64,000 nt of DNA from Erigeron canadensis (GCF_010389155.1 NC_057762.1:32362055-32426054); one strand, 5' to 3'. Shown: positions 1 through 12,835, counted from the stretch's first letter. Made by a program: numbers and translations. The notes: a model not told the origin generated them from the sequence alone.

Positions 1-347
1 ATGGTTTTACGTTGTTCTTGATTGTTTTGTTTTCACTTATGCTCATTTCTTCTGCAGGAAGAACCCATCCTACAACCACTACCGTCCAGTCTAAAACACA
101 GAAACAACCAAAAGGTATGATCATATCAATCCCGTTAATTATATATGCATGATATTGTTTAATATTTATAAATTAATGTGATGCACAAAAATAAATATAT
201 ACATTGCCCATATGTTGTTACCACGGCCCGTCATATTCTTCATTATTCCTAGGTTCCTACTTGTTTTACCACAAGGATATTTATATTTGAGCTAACTTAT
301 GTATTACATGATACATAGAAAATGCATGACACGAACATACATTCATT

Positions 348-382
<35 letters not shown>

Positions 383-548
383 TAGTGTATGCAACTGCTT
401 GTAATTAATATTTTGTGTTTATGTAATATATATGCGTGCAGGAGATAATAATAAAGGTGAAGCAGAAAATGTAGCACATACAGATAGTAGATGGGGAGGC
501 TGTTCTGGTTGTTGGCCCCCGAATCACAATAATCGTCGTCTTCGATAA
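1..548 (+). CDS. Short secreted GGC-x-x-CW peptide precursor, copy 1 (5' end cut by window edge)
   Basis: Two exons, about 1-114 and 442-548, read by alignment to the intact copy at 14678. The window begins inside the fourth codon; the initiator lies just upstream. Exon 1 encodes the hydrophobic signal peptide ending near SSAG and a Thr/Gln/Lys-rich spacer. The intron (115-441) starts GT, ends GCAG and is phase 1. Exon 2 encodes an acidic stretch, then WGGCSGCW and a tail ending NNRRLR before TAA at 546-548. The likely product is a small preproprotein processed in the secretory pathway, with the two-cysteine C-terminus as candidate mature peptide (inference). The intron is homologous to that of the 14678 copy. 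I do not recognise a named family. Confidence 0.62.
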
Positions 549-726
549 ACTATATATGCCTGGTTGGGTCGACGGCTATGTAATGGATGTACTACTTCTA
601 ATATCATATGAATAAACAATGTCATAAATTCTGAATTTTGTGGTGTTTTTTTGTTTTGTTTTTGCTAGCATCTTATTAACATTGGGGTATATATATACTC
701 TTATGATTATGGATATTGGATGCATC

Positions 727-925
727 CAGTGGCGCTACTAAGAAAAAAAAATCTTAGAGAGGGCAAAATTAAAAAATCTGTAAAATATAAATATAAAAGG
801 AGTCAAAAAGTTAAAAAATTATAAGAAATTTTTAAAAATTAATAAAAATTTTAAAAATATATGACAAAATCCAAATTTTGAGGGGAGCATTTGCCCCCTT
901 TGCCCCCCATGTGGTACCGCCCCTG
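727..925. mobile_element. hAT-like MITE, 199 bp
   Basis: Ends are CAGTGGCGCTAC and GTACCGCCCCTG, imperfect inverted repeats. Flanks GATGCATC (719-726) and GATGTATT (926-933) are an imperfect 8-bp target duplication. The interior is AT-rich and non-coding, with a G/C-rich patch near the right end, as in other hAT-type elements of this window. Confidence 0.65.
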
Positions 926-933
926 GATGTATT

Positions 934-2355
934 GGCAAATTGACAAGTTTGACAAGTTTTCGATCAATGACAAGCCGACACGTGTCGTTGCAAAAAACTA
1001 GTCAAAACTTGCCAAATTACATGGTGTAGCAAATAAAACTAGCCAAAACATGCCAATTTACTAATGTCGGAAAAAAATATAAAAGGTAACCGGAAAATAA
1101 TTAAAGTTGTCGGAAAACATAAAAAGTGACCGTTTTTTTATAAAATAGAAACTTGGGCTCAAAACTTGAGGGTCGGGAATTTTGGAAGTCGGTGACGCCA
1201 TAGTTGCTAACCCCACCCGAAGGTTTACCCCGCCAAGATACGTCTTGGATCATCCGAGTCTCATTTTTACGAACATTTGTATCATCATCGCCCATTTAAC
1301 GTAACACCGGCAACCTAACTGTTCAACGATACCATCATCGGCTAAAACTACTTTTTCCGGCTACCTATTGCTTTAATGGAACAAAATACGGCAACGCTAC
1401 CAAGGAAAAATCTGGCAACGATACCGCTAAGTTATTACGTATATATACATATAAGTAGCAACATCAATTCACCGTATAAGTAGCAACATCAGTTCACAGT
1501 AAAAGTAGCAACATCAATTAACGGCAATGTAAAAAAAATAAATATACGTATATATACATATAAGTAGCAACATCAGTTCACCGTAAAACCCAAGAAAGGG
1601 CTCGCCGGAAAACTAGTCGCCGTAAGCAGCGCCAGCAGCAGTTAACCATAAACCCAATAAAAGGCTCGCCAGAAAACCATAGTCGTCGTAAGCAGCAGCA
1701 GCAGTTAACCGGAAAACCCAAGAAAGGGCTCGCCGGAAAACCGATGCAACATGCAACAGCACCAGCAGTTCACCGGAAACCCAAGAAAGGGCTCGTCGGA
1801 AAACCGAACCAACAAAGCAATAGGAAATCCTAATGGATTAAACCAGAAAACCGCAAAAAAGGTAGGGGTCGCTGGAAAACCGAACAAGTAGTCAAATAGC
1901 CAACTACACCCTTGCATAAGTCAAACAAAGTTTTGGCCGTTAAAAAAGTGAACGTTTCTGGCCGGCAACCACCGAAAACCTCAAAAAGGGGGTTTCCGAT
2001 TTCACTGGAAAGGGTGCAATATAACGTTAGGGGCATTGACAAGTTTTATCGGCACATATTCCGGCAATATAAGCCAAGAAAAACATAGATCTAGCCTCAA
2101 AATCGAAAACCCCCAAATCAATTTTTTAGGTTTCCAGTGATACAAATGATTTTGGCATAAGAAAAAAAAAACGACCACAAAGGCACGCTCCCAATGTTCA
2201 CAAGGATCGACCAAAACATACCGATATATATAGCCAAAATTAGCTGATTAAACTTGCCAAACTAGTCAATGTATGTGCTATAGTGTTGCCAAAGAGCCAA
2301 TAATAGCCGATGCTTTTTACTGATATAAATAGCCAACTACACCCTTGCCCCTAAA
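934..2355. repeat. Repeat-rich non-coding block with short tandem motifs
   Basis: From about 1440 to 1580 a roughly 30-bp motif containing GTAGCAACATCA recurs four times. From about 1590 to 1880 a motif containing AAGAAAGGGCTCGCCGGAAA recurs five or six times with CAGCAG stretches. Both flanks carry repeated words such as GCCAAA and TTGCCAAA, and AGCCAACTACACCCTTGC occurs twice (about 1902 and 2331). Short open frames here are low-complexity products of the repeats. Probably the inside of a degenerate transposon; no termini identified. Confidence 0.45.
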
Positions 2356-2488
2356 TTAAATCTTAATAGAGTACAATAGTACATACGTATGATGATAGGA
2401 GATGTATCCAGATTTACATTATTGTACAATAGTAGAATAGGGTCGGTTCCCAATATTACACCAAGACACCCTACCAACTGACCGACCT

Positions 2489-2715
2489 AAAAAAAAAACT
2501 CACAATGTTGTCTTTTATAAGTTTTGGGTGTCAATACCATCTTTGACAGTATTTGGAGAAGATTGAGATTCAGACAGCCTTACCATTACCAACGGTAGAG
2601 AAACTGCTTTCAGATTCTACTAAGGTAGAAAATGACCTCCAGCTTTGTTGAGTATGAGGATCGAACCTCTCACCTTTGTATTTAGAAGCAAGAAATTTAA
2701 CCACTTGATCCAACC
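2489..2715 (-). mobile_element. tRNA-derived SINE, minus strand
   Basis: On the minus strand the head reads GGATCAAGTGGTTAAAT (A-box-like) and, about 45 bases on, AGGTTCGATCCTCA (B-box-like, RNA polymerase III internal promoter). A tRNA-unrelated body follows, and the 3' end is a homopolymer seen as about ten A on the plus strand at 2489-2498. No clear direct target duplication; the flanks instead carry an inverted match (TACCAACTG / CAGTTGGTA). Confidence 0.55.
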
Positions 2716-2727
2716 CAGTTGGTATTA

Positions 2728-5257
2728 ATTACGAAATATCGTATTACGACTACCTTACTTAGCTTTTTACGAATCATTACAAAAAGCTAATATTTTAAAA
2801 AGCAAGTGTTAAAGAAAAAAACAAATGGAAGAAATTTTGATTAATAGGTTATAATAAAACTGATACACGATTATAAACTATAAATACATACACTGGTGTA
2901 TAAAAAATTTCAAGATGTACAATAATTTTTGTTTAAAAGAAAATATATAACTTGTTTCGTTAAATATGGGCATATATACTTTATGTACCCAATTAGACCT
3001 CAATTGTAACTAATAAGACAGTTCACGAGTCAAAGTGGTTTATAGTTTTATACGAATACGAATATTTAAAAATCGTTTTTTAGTTGAATTTGGTAGAACT
3101 TGCTGCTTCAATCGGTCGCCTAGTCAAAGTTATGTATCCAAGTAAAGATATCAATATTCAATAGGTCAATATTGATAGCAAGTTGGTTGAGTAGTCGAGT
3201 CATTTTTAATAGGAGCTCGTTAGATAATTTTTGACTTTCGTGACCTGTAAACTCCTATGCATTATCGGTTTTTCGGAAGAGCTTTGTCGGATTTTTTCTT
3301 GTATACCTTTTCAAGTTAGGAGGAAACATGACTCGATTAAGACAATTGACTTTCTCCGTTAGGTAACCACGTATTTTTGTATGGTAAGGGTGCATTTTAC
3401 TTGAAAGTCGTCATTCTAAATGAAACTCAATATTTTTAATAAAGATATCTTTTTGTTTTTGATTTAATAGCATGGTACCCGCGCAATGCGGCAACGACAG
3501 TAGTCAAGTGCTGTCGACAACGGGTGGTGATGACAACGACTATTGGTGGCGGTGGTAGTATCGAGTTGCGTAGGCTGATATAAATGTGATAGTGAAAATT
3601 AGAAAATATGGGCTTAGAGTGTAACACAGCATAATAAAAGTTTATGTTGTATATTAGTTCATTAAGATTTAAGAGTAATTGGGTAAATTCTGATAACTCT
3701 TTCTATACAGGTGTTCATCGATTGGTAGTGATGATATGATGAAAAAATTATTGTATAGAGTATTTTAGGTATCTAAAAGATTGAGTGGTTGAATAGTAAA
3801 ACATGAAAGAGGTAAAATAAGTATATCAAGTTTTTTATGAGAAAAGTGATGATCGATACTTTTTTTTTTAATTATCTTACACGGTTAATTAAACACTTTA
3901 TAGCTTGAATTCCGAACGGGATAATCTGATGGCTAAGCCTACCACTAGCTAGACGTAGCCAAGGCCCGTTACTCCCACAATCCCGGAAAAACCCAAGAAC
4001 CCGTCCGCGAAAACAATGATGAATTGATAATAACACTCAGTGCTTGCTAAAATTTGAATCTAGATCTCCTGAAACCAAAACCTTCGTTATAATATTCCGT
4101 TGTTAAAATTTCTATGGAGGGATTGGCTACAAATGATGACTAAATGACTTAAAACTTAAAAGATAAATGTGTGTGAAATAAACAAAAATGTCAAGAGAGC
4201 ATCAATCTTTTAAAAATACAAGTTGTTCATTATTCACTTTTGAAGAACTTATTTAATGTTCCAATGCGCGTGAGAGGCCATCTATTCCCTAGTCTACCAG
4301 TCCTATAATTTGAGGTGGTACCGTATTACGGCCTTACGGGACAGGAGGGCAGTGTCCTCCTCAAAATTTTACTTGTATAACTTCTTAAACTTTATCTCTT
4401 CTAAGATTTATTTTCCATAAGTTTTAATTTGGACTCATTTTAATATTTTCATTTTACTGTTTCTGCCGATGATAATTCCATTTTTCATAACAAAAATGAT
4501 TTCTCATTTAATGTGTGTTTACACTCGATAGTTTGTATATTTATTGGTGCTTATTAATAAGAGTAAATGACTATTTATTGAAAAATGATAAACCAATATT
4601 AAAAATAACACAGATTTGCTTGTTCATGAAAATGATGACACTTAATGTAATCAAAATGAAGAAATTAAGAGAGAAAAATTGGTGAATTACACTTGCTATA
4701 CGTTAAACTAGATTAAACATATGCGATGCACAAATAATTTATGTCATAACGAAAGCTAAAAATATAATAATTAAATATAATAACCCAAATTGTGATAAAA
4801 CCAATGTGACAGTAAAATTGAATCAATTAGGGAACTATATATGTATAGCTTTAAATTTCTCATGAAAAAACTAATCATATTTTTTTTTGTCAAACCCTAC
4901 AATAATAAGATATAATTGATCTCATACTTTTTTTTATAAATAGTATAATAATAAAATGTAAAATAAATAATAATAATAATAGGTACGGTTAGTGTTAGAA
5001 GTTGGAATCCTACAATATCCTACTTTACTAAAAAGTTTTTCCATATTATAGCAACATAACTAAAATTATGTGGAAACTCATTATTTAAATTGTCTAAATA
5101 AAATAAGAATAATAATTACAAAATTAACCACAAAATTACATGTAAGATAAAAGCTTATTTGGCAATTAAAGATTATATCCACCTAAGCCCTAATATATCT
5201 TCTGTTAGTTACATAGCGAAATTTTAAACTACTTTTTTAAGCTAATTTTTTTTTGGG
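2728..5257. other. AT-rich intergenic stretch, no gene seen
   Basis: No supported coding region. Contents of note: at 3468-3560 a Helitron-type GC patch (GGTACCCGCGCAATGCGG) next to degenerate (TGG)n-like sequence, and at about 3905-4110 a GC-richer block with a possible degenerate pol III B-box on the minus strand (a SINE relic is possible). The rest is AT-rich with no recognisable structure. Confidence 0.4.
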
Positions 5258-5261
5258 GGTT

Positions 5262-5404
5262 TGCTAAATACAGCCTTTAGGGTTGTATTTAAGGTGCATA
5301 AATTGTTTGTACATTTACCATGAAAATCAGGGGACGGACTTTTAATATAGAAGGTACAAGTTTTTTATGCACGTTAAATACAGCCCTTAAGGCTGTATTT
5401 AGCA
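5262..5404. mobile_element. Fold-back MITE, family A copy 1
   Basis: About 40-bp terminal inverted repeats: left begins TTGCTAAATACAGCC, right ends GGCTGTATTTAGCA, with both inner arms containing TGCATAAA or its complement. A second copy, in inverted orientation, lies at 41284-41438; comparing the two fixes the ends near GGGGTTTGCTAAATAC and GAAATGCTAAATAC. Non-coding. Confidence 0.6.
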
Positions 5405-6419
5405 TTTCTCTTTTTTTTCTATGAATTGGTTAATGCACATTAAATGAACTCAAACATAATTGATGCTTGTTAAAGCAATTTACAGATTCTATAATTATTA
5501 AATCAAGTTAATTCTTAGTGTCATACCATATGGGAACTCGTATTCATACCAATTATATTTATTAGAGACACCAATATAAAAAGAAAAAAATAAGAAGCCT
5601 GATTAACTTTCTAGATTTATGTTATTTCATTATTAATGTAGGTCTTTTTATAGAAAAAAAAAGGGTCCCACACTCCTACTTATTTTCGACAGTACCATTT
5701 ATCTTTTATTTTTATATAAAAAGTTAATTTAATTATATCAATAAAAATTAAATAAACATCTAAATGTAAGATATGGTGACGATTGTTTTATAGTTTTTGT
5801 TTTATTTCAAAATCATAAATGTTTTTATGTATTATTGCCAATGTTTTAAAAACTGGTATTATGTCAATACCGGCCGGTATGACTATTTTAAATTTATTAG
5901 TTTTTTTATAAAAATTCTTTAAAACTCGTTTTAACGAAAATAATCAAAATATAATTATAATTCACTCAAAAATAATACCAGATATATATCTTACAAATAA
6001 CAAAAAATAACATTAAAATATTTTAAAAATAACAAAATATAAGTTTTGAAAGCTTGCCAACGTCTTCCATTGAATAATTTTTTGTAAAAAGTCTGACGTT
6101 GATCTATATGAAATAAATAAACTATTAGGAATTAAAATATAATAATAATAAAAAAAAATTCTTTTAAAAAATATACTCTACTATGCGACTAAACTACAAG
6201 TTATTAACGTGAACAAATATGAAAGTTTTATAACTAAATAAATTAGATGATTTATATTTTCTTTTACATAAATATACCACATTTGTTACTTATCATCTGA
6301 ATTTGTTTTTGTATATTTAATAATTAATCTTATCTTAAAAATATAATTAACTCGTGTATTTGACATGGACATAATCTATCATGTCTGTCAATAACTTGTT
6401 TAACCCCTAACACATATTG
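5405..6419. other. AT-rich intergenic stretch
   Basis: Strongly AT-rich with poly-A and poly-T runs. I see no gene, RNA or repeat that can be supported. Confidence 0.5.
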
Positions 6420-6504
6420 AAATGTATGGATTTGAACCCATGATACAATTTTCTTGTATGTCGATTTAGCAAACCAATGCCTTAAGCCACTTAGCCATAC
6501 CTCC
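6420..6504 (-). tRNA. tRNA-Ser(GCU)-like sequence of plant mitochondrial type, decayed 3' acceptor
   Basis: On the minus strand the sequence starts GGAGGTATGGCTAAGTGGCT, has anticodon context GGTTTGCTAAATC (GCU), a long variable arm built from CATACAAG and CTTGT-like halves, and a T arm CATGGGTTCAAATCC. This closely follows my recollection of plant mitochondrial trnS-GCU. The 3' half of the acceptor stem no longer pairs with GGAGGTA, so it is probably a non-functional nuclear copy (NUMT remnant). Flanks are not recognisably mitochondrial. A tRNA-derived SINE head is the alternative. Confidence 0.55.
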
Positions 6505-6692
6505 AAGTTTTTGATGGTATAACTAAAATAGAAGGTTAGAGGTACAAGAATATATTTATATTTGTAGGAAAATGTCTCATTAAATTACACTTTTATGTAT
6601 ATCGATCACCAATAATTATACTTTTTACTCCTGAATACTTAATTTATATTTATTTTAAGCTATTAACTTGAGTAGACTTTTTGTCCTTCACT

Positions 6693-6893
6693 TGCTAGCG
6701 CAGTGGTTAGACACCCCGGATGTTGTAACAAGGGTTACATATTCAAATCCCATCTCGAACATTGTTATTAGCCAATATTTTTGGCGTGCGAGTTGAATTT
6801 ACCGGATGGGGCGGTCGGGGGGAGGAGATCGGGTAGGCCCTCGGTATCCAGTCCGAATACCTGTGGTCCGACCCTTCGCTGTTCTTTATATAT
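6693..6893 (+). mobile_element. tRNA-derived SINE, family B copy 1
   Basis: A-box-like TAGCGCAGTGGTTAGAC near the start, B-box-like ATTCAAATCCC about 55 bases on, then a body containing ATTTACCGGATGGGGCGG and a 3' part ending GGTCCGACCCTTCGCTGTTC before an A-rich tail. The same body motifs occur in the copy at 61948-62150. Flanking duplication is not clear. Confidence 0.6.
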
Positions 6894-7310
6894 ATAAAAA
6901 AAAACCTAAATAGATTTTATTAATTTAATTAATATAAAAAAATTTAACATATGAAATATTGTCTACAAAAAATTATTTCAAAAGATATAATCCAAATCAA
7001 TATTAGCTCCATTCAAGATTCATTATATTAAATAGGTATAAAATTTTCTCCCTTTTTATATAAAATTAGTTTTGCGTATTAATGTTTAAAGTTAAAATTA
7101 TCACACAAATCAAGAGTTTTAGTTATCAAAAAGTTTGAAGATAATCCTATTCGTTGTCTATATGTCATACGACAAGTAATTGAAAATAAACTAATTCGTG
7201 TTATGGGTCCATATCATGAACAAATACATATACTTGAATGTCAAGTACAGGAACACACGTATGTTAACATTTTAATTCTTAATTATCTTTCATAATTTAG
7301 AGGGTGTTTG

Positions 7311-7512
7311 TGATTGCGTTTTGAATTGATTATCTGATTAATGCGTTTGCATAATGCAAATAATAAAAAAATGTGTTTGGCAAAAAAAAGGTGATTATCT
7401 GCGTGTTATTAGGGTAAAAACTACGTTTTGCAAAAGCAAGCGAGGACACGCTTTTTCAAAACACAGTTTTAAACGCATAATCTGGTTTATAAACGCAAAT
7501 ACAAACACCTCC
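7311..7512. mobile_element. MITE family C copy 1, about 200 bp
   Basis: Begins AGGGTGTTTGTGATTGCG and ends CAAATACAAACACCTCC, with TTAG on each side as a possible 3-4 bp target duplication. The interior contains GCGTTT and AAACGC words in both orientations. An inverted-orientation copy lies at 28358-28567. A short target site would fit a PIF/Harbinger-type MITE (inference). Confidence 0.55.
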
Positions 7513-8685
7513 TTAGTTTGTTGTCAATTATAATTTGATTATGACTTCTTGTTTTACTACAAAAGAGTTTATTATTTATATTCGTTTTGTTCATGTTTTG
7601 TTATCTTTTACTTGTTTTGTTATTTATTATTTTGATATTTACTTTTAATATATATATTTTGAGATTATCAGTCTATCGACTAGTTTTAAGACTAGTAAAA
7701 TATATAAGACATATGTATTGAATCTCTCTATCCATTAAGCAATACTAATTAACACTAGTATAATATAGATAATTAAAAGAAGTCCTTTTCCTTCATTGAT
7801 ACACTTAGACTTAAAAAAACGTTGTATATAGGGCCAAACATGGATATTGATGCACTATTTACTCAGCCAAACTCTTTGTCACTTTGTGTGGAAAAAATTT
7901 ACGATGAGTGCCTTTTTCTTTAGATTTGAACTATTAATGATACTGATATTGATATTAATGTTAACATTAACAAATAAATATTCAAAATTCATGAAAAATG
8001 TTACTAGTATGAAAATATAAAAGTTTTTTATGACCAAATAAATTAGATGATATGTATTTGTTTACATAAATATAATTAATGAACACTTTATTAGTTAACA
8101 AAAGTAAGAAAGAGAAAGCCAATCATTTAGAAAGAAATTACACAGGACACGATATAGTTACCTTTTCAGCAATTCATTCACCTTTATCAATGTTTTGATC
8201 ACATTTTTTTTATCGAAAGAATAAATAAATAAAAATAAAATGGTAGCTCTAATAGTATCCTTATAAAATGAATCATAAATGCTGATTTTTCATTTTAAAG
8301 AACTCTGATATCGTTGAATGCGTCATAACCAATACCCAATGACATTCGTCAACGACAAATCCCTATTTGAATTTGTACTAAGTAAATGCTAAAATATTAA
8401 GATTATTCTAGAAAAATGAAAAAACTTTATATTTTTAATAAAGAATAAAAAAATACTCATAATTTTTTGAAAAACTGTTTTTCATTTTTTCTACCTTTTT
8501 AGTATAATTGGTAAAAAGAGATGTTACAAACTTAATATTTTTAAGAGGGCATTAATCCATTTGAGGTCTTGGTTAATGTGTTTTCACTTAAGGAGTTTTT
8601 TCTTGAGAGTCATGGTTTTCTAATAAAGACTTTTAAAAATACCTTTGTAATGTTATACTCATAAAAAATAGGAGAGAAATCAAAC
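7513..8685. other. AT-rich intergenic stretch
   Basis: No supported gene or element; AT-rich sequence with short T and A runs. Confidence 0.5.
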
Positions 8686-9203
8686 CAAGGGCGTAGCTAC
8701 ATAGGGGCCGGGAGGGGAGCTCGACCCCCCAAAACTTTTTTTGTGATGTAGGGAGTATATTGTTTTCGTGTAGAAAAATTTTGATATACTCGGTTTAGAC
8801 CCCCCATCTTAATTGTGAAATTTTTTTTATATACTAAGCAATAAAATTGATCCATTACATTTTACACAAGACAACAAAATTACTTAGCCCAAACTAAAAC
8901 TCATTACTTAAATAAAAACTTAGCCCACTGAATTCAAGGTTCTTAAAGGTCGAAAGACTGAACTCCAATTTTTTCAGTGAATCGAACCAGATACCAACCG
9001 TTTGTCTCATTTTTAATGTTTACTTGTCTTGGACAAATGTTTAGTTTTGTCGTGATTGAAACTTTTTGTTATAATAATAGTATCTAATTTTTTACCCGAC
9101 CCGAATCGAATCACTGACCCAAACATATTACCTGAAAAATAACGTTAAGAAAAAAAAATTTAGATCCCGACCCCCCACTCAAAAATTTCTAGCTTTGCCA
9201 CTG
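8686..9203. mobile_element. hAT-like non-autonomous element, 518 bp
   Basis: Ends CAAGGGCGTAGCTAC and TAGCTTTGCCACTG are imperfect inverted repeats. Flanks are a perfect 8-bp target duplication AATCAAAC (8678-8685 and 9204-9211). Subterminal CCCCCCA tracts resemble the other hAT-like elements here. No transposase coding seen. Confidence 0.75.
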
Positions 9204-9436
9204 AATCAAACCAAATACTATACTCATCAAAGACATGTGAAAACAAACCCAATGCTTCTCTCTTTCAAAAAAATAAAAATAAAATAAAAGTAAAAATAAA
9301 AATAATTCACTTCATAGAAATTTATACCTCTCAAATCAAAAGTAATCTTAGGTTCATTTATATGCCGCTTAAAGTAGTTTAGAAATATTTGATGTATAAT
9401 AAAGTAAATTTGCTCTTAAAATAATAATAATAATAA

Positions 9437-10385
9437 CTAGAACAATACCCGTGCATAGCTCGGGTTACACTTACTTATCAAGTACGTTTTTATTTTACTT
9501 GCATATGTTTAGTTGTCTTATCACCGATGATTAAATTATGATTCAGACTCACCGATGTAATTTTAACTTAATTACATAGGTTTTCATCATGATCTTCCAC
9601 ATTTAATACAAAACTACAAGATTTTATGTGGTTTTCATAATTATATATCTATAATACCATAAAATCAACCCAAACCCCCTTACTCTTATATCTGATTTTT
9701 TTTACTTTTTTTTGAACAGCAAAAACTCTTATATCAGATTTGATGTACTTAAAATGTCACAATATTCAATATACCTACCACTTAAGATACATAATCTATC
9801 GAAAGCATATTTAATAGAATAATTTAAAATATTATTAACTCCTAAAAAAAATAACCCTTTTCATATCAATACCTACACTACCCACGGGCACCGCCATCAT
9901 CACCATTCGCTGCCTAAACCACCATCCCTACCCGGTATCGCCACAACCTACATTACCCGACGCCATAGCTGTCACCACCACTCGTCGTGGCTACCATCAT
10001 GACCACCACCACCACTTGTTGCCGTTAGCACCATCATCGCCACCACCAATCACCACAATTACCATCATCGTTGTCCCGCGTCATGTCTAACATGGAAATG
10101 TTTAAGGTTATAAGTTATCATATAAATTAAAGCTTTTACCTAGTTATATGTAACTACTTAAAATTTATTATTAATAATTTTAATAAACTTACTCGTAAGA
10201 AATATAAGTCTTAAATAGGAAATGAAAAATTGATGATGTAATAAAACTATGAATCTTTAAGGTTAAAATTTTATGTAAATGTTTTAACTTGATTAGAGTC
10301 TCATTTGTATTTACTTATTTTTTTAATATTGAAGATGACCTAATGAATAAACGGGTGGTTATTCACATTTCCGCATTAACATTAT
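9437..10385 (-). mobile_element. Helitron-like element, minus strand (3' end clear, 5' end uncertain)
   Basis: On the minus strand the 3' terminus reads a hairpin from CCCGAGC and GCACGGG followed after a few bases by CTAG, then T, the usual Helitron 3' architecture. The interior (9880-10080) is rich in CCACCA and CATCAT trinucleotides and GC patches, typical of plant non-autonomous Helitrons. The 5' TC end could not be placed; the upper limit is a guess. Confidence 0.4.
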
Positions 10386-11224
10386 AAAGCGAAAAAGGAC
10401 AAAGAAACTTTCACGATTCCATCTGCCTCCATTCTTTTTTGCCTCTGCAACTCAGCAAACCTCTTTGCCTCCACCATACCCCAAATGAAAGTAAATAAAA
10501 CTTTGAGTTTTTATTTAAGATTTAAAAAAGAATTTTAAAGTATCGATGATTCATGAAATTGTACATTTTAATATTTATTTTTGTAAACTCGTATTCAACA
10601 TGTACAAATACGGATGAACAATTCATCAAATTTGCACATTTTATTTTAATAAATATAAGTATTCCAAATAATTAATTTTTATATTTAATGATCATATAAT
10701 GTAAATATGAAATTTAGAATGACACAAAGTGAGATCATGATGTGTTATGTATTTGGTTAAATTATCATTATATAATTTTTTTACATTTAATGATTATGTG
10801 ATGAGCATGAGTAGTTAGTGAATGAACAAAAACATATATAATTTACCTTAAACATTCTACCCAATATATTGAATATGTATGCCAATGATCAAATTAGTCT
10901 AATAAACGATCGTACTTATTTGCTCTCAAAACAACATCAAATGCATCATGTTTCGATATTATCATGCAACAATATAACATAATGAAGAAAAAAAGTTGAT
11001 TAAATCCCTAAAGAAAGTCAACTTAACACATAACAATTCGAAGTAAATGATTGGCGTCCCTATAAAACTAAACTTCAAAACATAGATATTAGAATAAGTA
11101 AACCAAAAAAGATATTTTATAAAAATGAAATAAATGACATCTAAACATTTCTTCATCATCTTCAACGAACAGATGGTTCGTCCAGTTTTAGTTTTGACAT
11201 TGATTTGATCTTTCTTGGCTTCGT
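10386..11224. other. AT-rich intergenic stretch
   Basis: No supported gene. One 67-codon minus frame (10962-11165) is low-complexity and hydrophobic only because of AT-richness. Confidence 0.45.
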
Positions 11225-11792
11225 TTAATCCTCTGCATCGTCAACATCGAGAATCTCCTACAGGAAAAAAAAAAGATACGTGATATCAAAACGACGAGTA
11301 AGTATTGTAGACATGTTAATTACCAGATTAAAATGATCAAGATGATCTTCATCACTATGAATTTCATCCAACAGAAGTCATAGACAGGAAATACATCATG
11401 AGCTTGAAAATTCACCTATATAGCATGATTAATAATTTACGTTGAATCAAATGATAGAGTAAATAACTAAATATTGTATATCATCCAAGAGTATAAAGTC
11501 ATCTAAGAGAGAAAATTCATCATTACCATCATAGTCCAAATTGTCAACTTAATTCCTCATCATCTAGATCGTGGATTACAATCACATTGTCCCATTTCTA
11601 GTTCTTTAAGTTATCTTCTTGTTTTCATTTTTTCATTTTTTCAACATCCTGAAAATGAAGGACACAATTAGTCACATTACATATGAATCGTCTTAAATAT
11701 ATGAAAGAAACTATACCTTGGTAGGTGACTTGATGATATTGACGTTGGTCGAAGACGTATCATTTGATGTTTTGTTTGAAGCCACTTTTCAT
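11225..11792 (-). pseudogene. Remnant of a multi-exon gene with an acidic C-terminus
   Basis: On the minus strand four coding-like segments are separated by GT-AG gaps: donor at 11716, acceptor before 11648, donor after 11324, acceptor before 11257, stop TAA at 11225-11227. The last two join in frame as DEDHLDHFNL plus EILDVDDAED. Segment 1 reads well as SNKTSNDTSSTNVN but is one base out of frame with the ATG at 11792, and segment 2 (KWDNVIVIHDLDDEEL) has two upstream in-frame stops. A minus-strand TATA-like TATATAAATAC lies near 11855-11865. I do not recognise the protein; it looks decayed rather than active. Confidence 0.35.
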
Positions 11793-12644
11793 TTTTACTT
11801 CTCTAGGTGTATACCTTAGCGAAGGTTCTGAGTAAAATAAGTGTGGTATGTATGTATTTATATAATGGTATGTTCATGAAATAATTGGGAGGGAAGTTGT
11901 GTATGTAAAATTTAAATTTCCACAATTATCTCCTCAGTTAGTTTGCTAGATGTGAAAACATGCTTGCCTAAATTTAAAATTGCAAGTTTATTGTCTTACA
12001 TATACAAAACTAGGTTTTGGGCCCGTGCGTTGCACGAGCTAACGTAAATTTTTAACGAATAATTCAATAACATATGAATATAATTCATTGAAAGAAGAAT
12101 ATATATTATTGTGAAATTCAAGTAAATGTCATTAAAGTACAAAGTAATAAACACCATTCCTCACTCTTTCCTATTTTTTCATCCCCCTTCATCCCCTCCC
12201 CGCAAGTAAGGAATGTTTCACCATTCTCTCCCCATCTCTCTACATTTAAAAGAAAACAAAAAAATCAAGAAAAAAATTAAACAAATTATAAGGTGAGAGT
12301 GTGAAGAAGAAATCAGACACTACTATCACCACTTTGCTCCTCATCCCATAAGTACCTATAGAGCAGAGAGTTGTTTCACCTAGTCACCACCTTACTCTCA
12401 TACGTACGTACTCCTTCCACCCTCAGATAACTAAATATAAAGTATATAAAAACATATATCAACTTAAATTAAGACAACATTTTTCGTGATGACTTGTTAT
12501 GTAACAAAAACAAGCAACTGACAGTCATAGTGATTAAAAAATTTATAAGCCAAAAGGGAGATACATTACAAATTACATGTTTTGTATACATTTAGAAACG
12601 ATTTTAACCATCCCACTCTTTTATATAGTAAAGTTGTTTGGGAG

Positions 12645-12835
12645 AACCACTCATTTAATGGCGCAGTGGCTACCTGCCTCCTCACAAAAACCCCTTGTGG
12701 GCGCATGTCCTGGGTTCGATCCCAACACAAGGAGTTTGGAGATTTCACCGCCAAGCTTGCTTTGCTAGGGTAGCGGCTTGAGAGAATTATTCTCTATGCG
12801 ATTAAGTGGTGCCCAGGCAAATACCAATTTTTTTT
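12645..12835 (+). mobile_element. tRNA-derived SINE with perfect 14-bp target duplication
   Basis: Head contains ATGGCGCAGTGGCTAC (A-box) and GGGTTCGATCCCAAC (B-box); the tail ends in a run of eight or more T. It is bracketed by AAGTTGTTTGGGAG at 12631-12644 and 12836-12849. It sits inside the Helitron-like element at 12010-14269, so it is the younger insertion. Overlapping open frames here are not genes. Confidence 0.85.
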
